Program-made: the position numbers and the translations under genes
Shown here: positions 25,644-32,216 of the stretch, one piece after another
Position numbering within the stretch: the stretch's first letter is position 1
Layout of the letters: each line of letters opens with the position of its first letter
The notes under the pieces: generated by a model
Database searches by the model: none
What the model saw: the letters and a program-made list of their open reading frames with translations, nothing else
Told to the model about the DNA's origin: nothing
Origin: Phycisphaerales bacterium
GTDB taxonomy: Bacteria > Planctomycetota > Phycisphaerae > Sedimentisphaerales > Anaerobacaceae
Direction of reading: 5' to 3'
Length of the DNA: 39,646 nt
Assembly: GCA_020352215.1 (NCBI GenBank)
Contig: CP070675.1
Span: 2,630,076-2,669,721 of the forward strand

Positions 25644-26279
25644 ATGAAGAAAAGAACAATGATAGTTGCCGTAGTAGCCCTGACGTTGGCTGCCGGTGCA
25701 CCCCTGGCAAATGCGGTCCCGATCTTCAGCACATTGGGTCCCGGTGACTCGTACAGTCACACTTGGGGATACACGATCGGCACTGCTACCGACTACGACC
25801 AGGGAAACCAGTTTGTGATCGGAGGTGGCACACCGTACAACCTCGATACTATTGAGGTCGCAGTTGGCCTGGTTACGGGAACGAACCAGCTCGACGTCTG
25901 GCTGATGGACGACGCCGGGGGGCAGCCTGGCGCGATCATCGAGTCATTCCACTTCGTGGATGCCATGGGCTCCTTTGCGGCCAGCCCTCTTGTCCTTGGC
26001 AATTCCGCGCTGCACCCGCTTCTGACTCCGGGTACCAAGTACTGGCTGATCGCCTCTGTGCCGATCGCCGGTACCCACGCAGCCTGGAACGGATCCGAGC
26101 CGGCCGTCATCGGTCTGCGTGCAGTGAAAGAGGGCGCCGGGCCATGGTGGATCGGTCTTGGCGAGACAATGGCGGCATTCCGCATCAGCGGCACCGCCAT
26201 CCCCGCGCCGGGCGCTGTTGTGCTGGGCGGCATCGGCATGAGCCTTGTCGGCTGGCTGCGACGACGCCGAACATTGTAA
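25644..26279 (+). CDS. Secreted PEP-CTERM-type protein 3
   Basis: This 211-residue protein has a signal peptide (MKKRTMIVAVVALTLAAGAPLANA). The ectodomain is of the 'choice-of-anchor R' type: 'FSTLGPGDSY', 'FVIGGGTPYNLDTIEVAVG', 'LDVWLMDDAGGQPGAIIES', 'PGTKYWLIASV', a pattern of a predicted extracellular beta-sandwich. The sorting tail is IPAPGAVVLGGIGMSLVGW plus LRRRRTL. AAAGGAGAAAGG lies directly upstream of the ATG. The next PEP-CTERM gene follows after 109 bases and may be on the same transcript. Function beyond surface display is unknown. Confidence 0.86.
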   Translation: MKKRTMIVAVVALTLAAGAPLANAVPIFSTLGPGDSYSHTWGYTIGTATDYDQGNQFVIGGGTPYNLDTIEVAVGLVTGTNQLDVWLMDDAGGQPGAIIESFHFVDAMGSFAASPLVLGNSALHPLLTPGTKYWLIASVPIAGTHAAWNGSEPAVIGLRAVKEGAGPWWIGLGETMAAFRISGTAIPAPGAVVLGGIGMSLVGWLRRRRTL

Positions 26280-26388
26280 GAGGGTTGAACAATTTGAAAA
26301 ACTGAATTAAGTGTGTGCACCCGGGGCGCAAGAGCACCCTGCTCAGGTGCGCGTCACGCTATTGATGGACTCTACGAAAGGAGAAGGG

Positions 26389-27018
26389 ATGAAGAAACTT
26401 ATAGTAGGTAGTGCGATAGTAGCTGTTTGTCTTGCCGTTGTAGCGTCGCCGGCCCTTGCGGCACCGGTTTACTTTACCGATCGACCTTCGTTCGACGTGG
26501 CTGCGGGAGGCGGTTTGAACTTTGAAAGCTTTGAGGCTGACTTTCCGGTGGCCGAGACCATCGTCTTCGCCGGTTTCACCGTAAGTGAAACGCTTGGCGT
26601 TAATGCCCTCGGGCAACTCCGGGATTTTCCCGGTGTTGTTGACGGGGCGATCACCGACGGCACCGGGGCGCTCGGCTACGACGACAATGGAGACAGCATT
26701 GCCACGTTCTTCTCGTTTGCCAGTCCAATCACGGCATTTGGCTTGGACATCGCGAGCAACCCCGGCAGCACCGTGACAATCGGGGGCAGTGTCAGTGACA
26801 CGATCGTCCTTGGCACCGACGTGGCATCGTTCTGGGGCGTGATCGACCTGGCCGGACTCACCTCGATCACGTTCAATGCCAGCGGGGAACCTAATGTCGG
26901 CTTTGACGCTGTGTCCTACGGCCAGGCGGACGGTGTGATTCCTGCCCCTGGCGCTATTGTGCTGGGCGGTATTGGCATGAGCCTTGTCGGCTGGCTCCGA
27001 AGACGTAGAACATTGTAG
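26389..27018 (+). CDS. Secreted PEP-CTERM-type protein 4
   Basis: This 209-residue protein starts at ATG 26389, chosen by AAAGGAGAAGG just upstream and by the signal peptide (MKKLIVGSAIVAVCLAVVASPALA). The 26 residues upstream in the same open frame do not look like a signal. The ectodomain shows 'LNFESFEADFPV' and 'ITAFGLDIASNPGSTVTIGG', then 'GLTSITFNASGEPNVGFDAVSYG', resembling the family in which DFE-type openings end in a 'FDaVsyG' strand. The tail is IPAPGAIVLGGIGMSLVGW then LRRRRTL. Its last ~80 coding bases and the ~40 bases after the stop are very similar to those of PEP-CTERM gene 5, showing recent duplication or gene conversion. Confidence 0.86.
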   Translation: MKKLIVGSAIVAVCLAVVASPALAAPVYFTDRPSFDVAAGGGLNFESFEADFPVAETIVFAGFTVSETLGVNALGQLRDFPGVVDGAITDGTGALGYDDNGDSIATFFSFASPITAFGLDIASNPGSTVTIGGSVSDTIVLGTDVASFWGVIDLAGLTSITFNASGEPNVGFDAVSYGQADGVIPAPGAIVLGGIGMSLVGWLRRRRTL

Positions 27019-27324
27019 AGCGGATAACAGCTTGAGTTTCAGAAGGGCTGTAAGTCAGTGCGTCGTCAATGACGAGCGCGCTTGTGACCGCGAACACACT
27101 CTCGATAACAGATGGAGGCGGCAATCTGTTATTGTCGCGACCCGTTTAGGCGAGAGCGGCGTTTACGCTTGTCCTTTTTTGCTGTTGCTTTGTGGGCGAG
27201 GTGTTAGACGCAAACCTTTGAGCGTGAGAGCTGCTGTTCATTGCGCCCACGCGTCGCAAGAGGGCCTTGCCGTGGACCGCGGCTTAGTTGTGTCGAGTTT
27301 TGTATTCTAGGAAGGAGGCGAAAG
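27019..27324. other. Intergenic region between PEP-CTERM genes 4 and 5, with a hairpin
   Basis: About 306 bases with no gene. The first part carries the shared 3' flank (GAGTTTCAGAAGGGCTGT). A perfect 9-bp inverted repeat, ATAACAGAT (27105-27113) and ATCTGTTAT (27124-27132), encloses a purine-rich loop, GGAGGCGGCA. No T-run follows, so an operator or RNA regulatory stem is more likely than a terminator. Confidence 0.4.
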
Positions 27325-27885
27325 ATGAAGCGATTGATTTGTATTGTCGCAGCTGTCATTTGTGTTGGTGTCACAGCCGCTGATGCCGGCACAAAAATTG
27401 ACTTCGAGGATGCCACCGGCTGGCACGACCCGGTAGCCACACATTACGCTGGCCTTACATTTGACGCGCCGTGGGTCTTCCACGAGTGGGCCGGCGGCGC
27501 CCCTGCCTACACCATTAACGGCGAGTGGGGTGTGCATACGTTGGTCGAAGGCGCAGGCACGATTACCTGGGACGTCCCGATCCTCACCGCACAGGCCCTG
27601 TTCAAGGCCGCCCTCGGTGAAACAATCACGATGACCGCCTATGATGGCGCCGGTGGTACGGGGTCGGTCCTAGCGACGGACTCCTTCACCAGCGGCGGTC
27701 TGACTACCATTTACACGCTCAGTGTCTCGGCCAGTGGCATCTCCTCCGTTGTTGTCTCCGATGGTGCGGCCTTTTGGGTGATGGATGACCTGGAATACGC
27801 GGCCATTCCTGCCCCTGGCGCTATTCTGCTGGGTAGCATCGGTGTGAGTCTCGTCGGCTGGCTCCGAAGACGCAGAACATTGTAG
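27325..27885 (+). CDS. Secreted PEP-CTERM-type protein 5
   Basis: This 186-residue protein is the shortest of the five. It has a signal peptide (MKRLICIVAAVICVGVTAADA) and a compact beta ectodomain that opens 'KIDFEDATGWHDPVATHYAGLTF' and ends 'SSVVVSDGAAFWVMDDLEYA'. The tail is IPAPGAILLGSIGVSLVGW then LRRRRTL. GGAAGGAGG upstream fixes the ATG at 27325; the open frame extends to 27241 but without signal-like sequence. A terminator follows at 27911. Probably exosortase-sorted to the surface. Confidence 0.85.
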   Translation: MKRLICIVAAVICVGVTAADAGTKIDFEDATGWHDPVATHYAGLTFDAPWVFHEWAGGAPAYTINGEWGVHTLVEGAGTITWDVPILTAQALFKAALGETITMTAYDGAGGTGSVLATDSFTSGGLTTIYTLSVSASGISSVVVSDGAAFWVMDDLEYAAIPAPGAILLGSIGVSLVGWLRRRRTL

Positions 27886-27910
27886 AACGGATAACAACTT
27901 GAGTTTCAAC

Positions 27911-27945
27911 AGGGCTGTGAGTTCTGACGCTTGCAGCCCTTTATC
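27911..27945 (+). terminator. Terminator after PEP-CTERM gene 5
   Basis: AGGGCTG (27911-27917) pairs with CAGCCCT (27934-27940), followed by a short T-rich run (TTTATCATTT). It has the same stem sequence and loop length as the terminator after PEP-CTERM gene 2. Confidence 0.6.
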
Positions 27946-28116
27946 ATTTCTGCATGAGCTTCTACTCTACTGCCGTTACCCACAACTCCAGGCTATCGAG
28001 TTCTCTCTGTCACGCGACGAGACGATGTGTGAGAGCGAAAACCTTCACGGCATAGGCCCGTGCTGTCCGAAGGTTCTCTTCAGCGACTGTCGTCGAAAAA
28101 GCGTGCGTCGTGCGCA

Positions 28117-28146
28117 TTGACAGGCGGCCATAGGACGAGGTATATT
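28117..28146 (+). promoter_or_regulatory. Sigma-70-type promoter of the two-component operon
   Basis: TTGACA (28117-28122), an 18-base spacer, and TATATT (28141-28146). The predicted start near 28153 is about 60 bases before the kinase ATG. This suggests constitutive, not sigma-54, expression of the regulator pair. Confidence 0.6.
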
Positions 28147-28211
28147 CATGGCATAGGAAGACGGAGCAGAGGTGCGTCACTCTGCGGTTTTCCGGATGTC
28201 CGGAGACTCTG

Positions 28212-29351
28212 ATGACTAAAGGCCAATTGTCTTACTCCGAGAAACTGGCGTTGCGTGAGCGCGTCAAAGAGCTGACTTGCCTCTACGGCATTGCTCAGAT
28301 TGCAGGGCGCCCCGGCACATCCCTCGAAGAAGTCCTCCAAGGCGTTGTTGAACTGCTGCCTTGTGCCTGGCAGTATCCTGAAACAGCCTCGGCCCGAATC
28401 ACGCTGGACGACACTGTGTATCAAGCAGCGGGATTCCATGAGGGCGGTCAGAAACAGACGGCGAACATAGTGGTAGATGGCCGACCGAGGGGGGTTGTTG
28501 AGATAGTGTACGCAGAACAGAAGCCGGAGATTGATGAGGGGCCGTTTCTGAAGGAAGAGCGAAATCTGATTGACGAAGTGGCTCGACAAGTGGCGCTGAT
28601 TGTGGAGCGCCGGCAGGCAGAGGAGGACAGATCGAAGCTCTATGCTCAGCTCAGGCATGCTGATCGGCTTGCCACTATTGGAATGCTGGCTGCGGGGGTG
28701 GCGCACGAACTGAATGAGCCCGTGGGAAATATTCTGGGATTCGCCCAGTTGGCAAAGAAATGCTCCGGAGTTCCGGCTTCGGTAGTGGCGGACATTGGTA
28801 AGATCGAGGACGCTTCATTGCAGGCGCGGGAGATTATACAGAAGCTCCTGGTCTTTGCTCGGCAAAGACCGCCTAAGAAGACCCGGGTCAATCTCAATCA
28901 GATAGTGCTGGACAGTCTTTTCTTCTTTGAGGCTCGGTGCTCGCGAGAAGGTGTTGAACTCGTCCGGACACTTGCCGGGGACCTGCCGGAAATCACGGCC
29001 GACCCCGTTCAGTTGAATCAGGTTCTGGTCAATCTGGTTGTCAACGCCCTGCAATCCATGGCAGGAGCCGGCAGGATCACAGTTGAAACGCGGTTTTGCA
29101 GTCCGAACGTGTACCTTGTTGTAGAAGATACCGGTGCCGGCATGAGCAAAGAGGTTCTCGAAAAGATATTTGTCCCGTTCTTTACGACGAAGGATGTTGG
29201 TCAAGGGACGGGCTTAGGTTTGCCTGTGGTCCACGGGATTGTCACCGCACACGGCGGCTCAGTTGACGTGGAAAGCGATGTCGGTCGCGGTACCCGTTTC
29301 GAAATTCGACTACCCTTGGGTGACGCCGACTGTGGGGAGGAAAACGTGTAG
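28212..29351 (+). CDS. Sensor histidine kinase (NtrB-like)
   Basis: This 379-residue kinase has no membrane helix, so it is cytoplasmic. Residues ~10-135 form an unassigned, GAF-like sensing region with a short helical start. HisKA follows with the H-box 'AAGVAHELNEPVGNILGF' (His165, phosphate acceptor). The ATP-binding domain has the N-box 'LVNLVVNALQSM', 'VEDTGAGMS', the F-box 'KIFVPFFTTKDVGQGTGLGL' and 'GRGTRFEIRLP'. The gene ends one base before the ATG of an NtrC-type activator, its obvious partner. The signal sensed is unknown, but the placement before a redox/glutamate-synthase operon suggests nitrogen or redox state. It could in principle respond to anything the N-terminal domain binds. 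Confidence 0.93.
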   Translation: MTKGQLSYSEKLALRERVKELTCLYGIAQIAGRPGTSLEEVLQGVVELLPCAWQYPETASARITLDDTVYQAAGFHEGGQKQTANIVVDGRPRGVVEIVYAEQKPEIDEGPFLKEERNLIDEVARQVALIVERRQAEEDRSKLYAQLRHADRLATIGMLAAGVAHELNEPVGNILGFAQLAKKCSGVPASVVADIGKIEDASLQAREIIQKLLVFARQRPPKKTRVNLNQIVLDSLFFFEARCSREGVELVRTLAGDLPEITADPVQLNQVLVNLVVNALQSMAGAGRITVETRFCSPNVYLVVEDTGAGMSKEVLEKIFVPFFTTKDVGQGTGLGLPVVHGIVTAHGGSVDVESDVGRGTRFEIRLPLGDADCGEENV

Positions 29352-29352
29352 T

Positions 29353-30723
29353 ATGCCATCTTGGCCGAAGAAAGAACGCATTCTGGTTGTGGACGACTCC
29401 GTGACAACGCTGGAGGTGCTCCAGCGTAACCTTACAGCGGCGGGATATCAGGTCTTCACGGCACCGGGTGTTGCCGAGGCGATCGAGATTCTGGACGGTA
29501 CTGCTTTGGACCTGGTCATCACGGATCTTAAGATGCCCAGGGTTAGCGGGCTGGACCTGGTGCGGCATGTCCGGGAGAACTTCAGAGACACGGAAGTTAT
29601 GATGATCACGGGCTATCCCTCCATTGAGGGTGCCGTCAATGCAGTCAAGACCGGCGCCGAGGAGTTCCTGGCCAAGCCCTTCACCGATGAGGAACTTCTG
29701 TCAGGTGTCCGGCGCGTGCTCGAGAAGCTGAAGGTTCGCAAGACCGGACACGTGGCTCAGGAACGCGTTGTCGGTGTGCACAAGGGTTTTGTCGCAGACT
29801 CCGAGGTTATGCACAGCGTCTTCGTCGCAATAGGCAAGGCGGCACGTACTTCGGCAACCGTTCTTATTAGCGGCGAAAGTGGCACCGGAAAGGAACTGGC
29901 GGCGCGGGCCATCCACTACGGAAGCGCTCGCTCTTCGGCGCCCTTTGTGCCCGTGAATTGCGGTGGTATCCCGGAAGCGCTGCTCGAAAGCGAATTGTTT
30001 GGGCACGTAAAGGGAGCATTTACCGGGGCAACGGAGTCCCGCGTGGGCTTCTTTCATGCTGCAGATGGAGGGACCATTTTTCTTGACGAAGTCAGCGACA
30101 TGAGCCCGGCCATGCAGGTCAAGCTCCTCCGCGTGCTGCAAGACAAGGAGATCTGTATGGTCGGATCGAACCGCCCGCGACAGGTGGACACGAGGATTCT
30201 GGCTGCAACCAACAAAGACCTGCAAAGTTTGGTGAGAAAGGGATTATTCCGCGAAGACTTATTCTATCGCCTCAATGTCATCACAATAGTGATGCCACCT
30301 TTGCGAGAGAGGGGCGACGATATCCTGCTGCTGGCCCATCATTTTGCGGCAAAGTTTGCAGGGGGGTCGGGCAAGTCACCGCCCGCTTTTTCCGATAAGG
30401 CCATGCAGAGTCTCAGGAGCTACAATTGGCCGGGAAATGTGAGAGAATTAGAGAATGTCATCCAGCGTCTCGTGGTGATGACAGACGGGGACCTTATCGA
30501 GACCCCTGACTTGCCTTCCCTTATGCGTTTCTCTGCCTTGCGAAGGGCAGGGTTTACCCGAACTCTCGCTGAAGTGGAGGCCGACTACATCAGTAACGTC
30601 CTGGCAAGCGTAGATGGCAACAAGACGCGGGCAGCGGAGATTCTCGGCATCGGTCGCAAGACGTTACGGCAGAAGCTCAAGAACGCGGAAGAGTCTTCTT
30701 CCCGAGACTCCACTGCCGGGTAA
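29353..30723 (+). CDS. NtrC-family sigma-54-dependent response regulator
   Basis: This 456-residue protein starts at ATG 29353, one base after the kinase stop. The receiver domain (residues 7-125) has acidic residues 'VVDDS' (14-15) and phospho-acceptor Asp58 in 'VITDLKMP', and Lys108 in 'FLAKPF'. The AAA+ domain has Walker A GESGTGKE (174-181) and the sigma-54 contact loop GAFTGA (221-226), with Walker B 'GGTIFLDEV'. The C-terminal Fis-type helix-turn-helix is 'NKTRAAEILGIGRKTLRQKL'. It therefore activates sigma-54 promoters by ATP hydrolysis, and a fitting promoter lies 200 bases downstream of its stop. The frame is open upstream to 29239 inside the kinase gene, but the receiver start and coupling fix 29353. 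Confidence 0.95.
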   Translation: MPSWPKKERILVVDDSVTTLEVLQRNLTAAGYQVFTAPGVAEAIEILDGTALDLVITDLKMPRVSGLDLVRHVRENFRDTEVMMITGYPSIEGAVNAVKTGAEEFLAKPFTDEELLSGVRRVLEKLKVRKTGHVAQERVVGVHKGFVADSEVMHSVFVAIGKAARTSATVLISGESGTGKELAARAIHYGSARSSAPFVPVNCGGIPEALLESELFGHVKGAFTGATESRVGFFHAADGGTIFLDEVSDMSPAMQVKLLRVLQDKEICMVGSNRPRQVDTRILAATNKDLQSLVRKGLFREDLFYRLNVITIVMPPLRERGDDILLLAHHFAAKFAGGSGKSPPAFSDKAMQSLRSYNWPGNVRELENVIQRLVVMTDGDLIETPDLPSLMRFSALRRAGFTRTLAEVEADYISNVLASVDGNKTRAAEILGIGRKTLRQKLKNAEESSSRDSTAG

Positions 30724-30733
30724 ATCCTACCCG
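30717..30733 (+). other. Short inverted repeat at the end of the regulator gene
   Basis: CGGGTA and TACCCG, 5 bases apart, overlap the stop codon. There is no T-run, so it is a possible weak terminator separating the regulator from the downstream operon. Confidence 0.25.
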
Positions 30734-30918
30734 CTGGCTCAGAATGCCCCACTAATTCGTTCGGCCTTGCGTACACAGAACGGTGACATCAGCGCCGGGC
30801 CCACAAGAAGCTGCCTCGTCAAATTGTTCGATTTCCTCCAATTAGGCTGGCCTTTTCCTCTTGGTCTGCGGTCGCGGGCCGGTCGTGACATATGCGTCAA
30901 TTCCAAATTTGGCGCAAG

Positions 30919-30934
30919 TGGCATGGTTCTTGCT
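30919..30934 (+). promoter_or_regulatory. Sigma-54 (-24/-12) promoter of the NuoF-GltD operon
   Basis: TGGCATGGTTCTTGCT matches the sigma-54 consensus (TGGCACG-N4-TTGCW) closely, with the invariant GG and GC separated by exactly 10 bases. The start would be near 30945, 32 bases before the ATG at 30977. A perfect palindrome CCAAATTTGG (30903-30912) and a near-palindrome TGACATATGCGTCA (30886-30899) lie just upstream as possible protein-binding sites. The NtrC-type regulator encoded immediately upstream is the natural activator. Confidence 0.75.
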
Positions 30935-30976
30935 AATCATTAGGGTGACCAAAAGAGCAAAGTTAAGGAACAGACC

Positions 30977-31270
30977 ATGTCAGCGAATATTGAATATCGT
31001 GGTTTATGTTCAACGTGCAGGCACGCGCCGACGTGCGTGTATCCAAGGGACCCCAAAAGACCGGCATTCTACTGCGAAGAATTTGAGTTTGAGATATCGC
31101 TGCGAGTGGAAGCTGGCATAAAGGACAGGCCGAAGCCGACCGAGCCTGACGTTGGCAAGGCGAGCGACTCAACAGAATTCTCCGGGCTGTGCTTCGATTG
31201 TGAAAACCGCCGGGCCTGCGTCTTTCCAAAACCAGAAGGCGGCGTCTGGCATTGCGAGGAGTACCAATAG
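30977..31270 (+). CDS. Small protein with two four-cysteine modules
   Basis: This 97-residue protein is an internal duplication of a 25-residue Cys module: 'GLCSTCRHAPTC...FYCEEFE' (C11, C14, C20, C33) and 'GLCFDCENRRAC...WHCEEYQ' (C72, C75, C81, C93). The spacing is C-x2-C-x5-C-x11/12-C, suited to zinc or an iron-sulfur cluster. A ~35-residue charged linker joins them. It is the first gene after the sigma-54 promoter and ends one base before the NuoE-like ATG, so it is surely co-expressed with the redox complex. It may be a small subunit or assembly factor. I do not know a named family, and metal type cannot be told from sequence. Confidence 0.75.
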   Translation: MSANIEYRGLCSTCRHAPTCVYPRDPKRPAFYCEEFEFEISLRVEAGIKDRPKPTEPDVGKASDSTEFSGLCFDCENRRACVFPKPEGGVWHCEEYQ

Positions 31271-31271
31271 A

Positions 31272-32162
31272 ATGAAACAAGAGATTGCTACTCCCAACAA
31301 CGGCAACAGTCTTGCGGCAGAATGCGTGGACGAAGCGAGTGTCCTGAAGATCCTCGAGAAACACGATGAGGATAGAGGCGGACTAATTGCCATCCTCGAA
31401 GAAATCCAGCGGGAATACGGCTATCTTCCTGAGAAGGCACTCAGAGTTGTAAGCGACAAAACGAAACACTCCCTGGTTGATGTGTACGGTGTCGCCACGT
31501 TCTATCGTTCGTTCAGCCTCAAGCCGAGGGGCAAGCATCTTGTCTGTGCGTGCCTTGGGACAGCGTGCCACGTTCGCGGCGCACCGAGCATTGTCGAAGA
31601 GTTGGAGCAACAGCTTGCAGTCAAGGCTGGAGAGACAACTGCTGACATGGAATTTACGCTGGAGACGGTTAATTGCCTGGGTGCGTGCGCGCTCGGGCCC
31701 GTGGTTGTTATCGACGGCCACTACTCCTCGAAGGTCAGGAAGTATAGGGTCGGTCAATTGGTGGATGAGGCCCGAAGAGGATTCGACAGCACCGAGATAG
31801 GCAATGACCAGCGGATTTTCCCCATCGATGTGAGTTGTCCCCATTGCAACCATAGTCTGATGGACGAAGCCTTTGTCATTGACGGTCATCCGTCGATCAA
31901 GGTGAGTGTTTCGTTTGACCACGAGGATGGTTCACTGAGGCTCTCCTGTCTGTATGGTCATTACCGCATTTCAACGGAACTGGACATCCCGATAGGCACC
32001 GTGGTGAACTTCCGCTGTCCACACTGTCACGTGCAACTGCCCAGCACATCCGATTGCTCAGTGTGCGGGGCGCCGATGGTGCCGATGCTTGTCTACGGTG
32101 GCGGCATGCTACAAATCTGTTCACGTCGTGGATGCAAGAACCATATGTTGGATTTGGCTTAA
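31272..32162 (+). CDS. NuoE-like 2Fe-2S subunit with C-terminal zinc-ribbon extension
   Basis: This is a 296-residue protein. Residues ~20-165 are a NuoE/HydC-type subunit: helical 'LIAILEEIQREYGYLPEKAL', 'DVYGVATFYRSF', then thioredoxin-fold cluster ligands C94 and C99 (CLGTAC) and C135 and C139 (CLGAC). It would bind one 2Fe-2S cluster and pass electrons with the NuoF partner. Residues ~185-296 are an unusual added part with CPHC pairs (189-192, 249-252), CSVC (262-265) and CSRRGC (283-288), probably one or two zinc ribbons. NuoE proteins normally end near residue 165. The ATG at 31272 directly follows the previous stop. The open frame from 31152 is only overlap with the upstream gene. Confidence 0.88.
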   Translation: MKQEIATPNNGNSLAAECVDEASVLKILEKHDEDRGGLIAILEEIQREYGYLPEKALRVVSDKTKHSLVDVYGVATFYRSFSLKPRGKHLVCACLGTACHVRGAPSIVEELEQQLAVKAGETTADMEFTLETVNCLGACALGPVVVIDGHYSSKVRKYRVGQLVDEARRGFDSTEIGNDQRIFPIDVSCPHCNHSLMDEAFVIDGHPSIKVSVSFDHEDGSLRLSCLYGHYRISTELDIPIGTVVNFRCPHCHVQLPSTSDCSVCGAPMVPMLVYGGGMLQICSRRGCKNHMLDLA

Positions 32163-32216
32163 GCAGGCTCGAAGGACAAAAGTCGTTTGAAGGAAAGGTT
32201 TTTGTGAGGCGGCTGG

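Larger units (their letters stand above)
27886..28211. other. Intergenic region before the two-component genes
   Basis: Apart from the terminator at its left end and the promoter at 28117-28146, I see nothing coding here. A short frame at 27899-28120 has no recognisable features. Confidence 0.4.
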
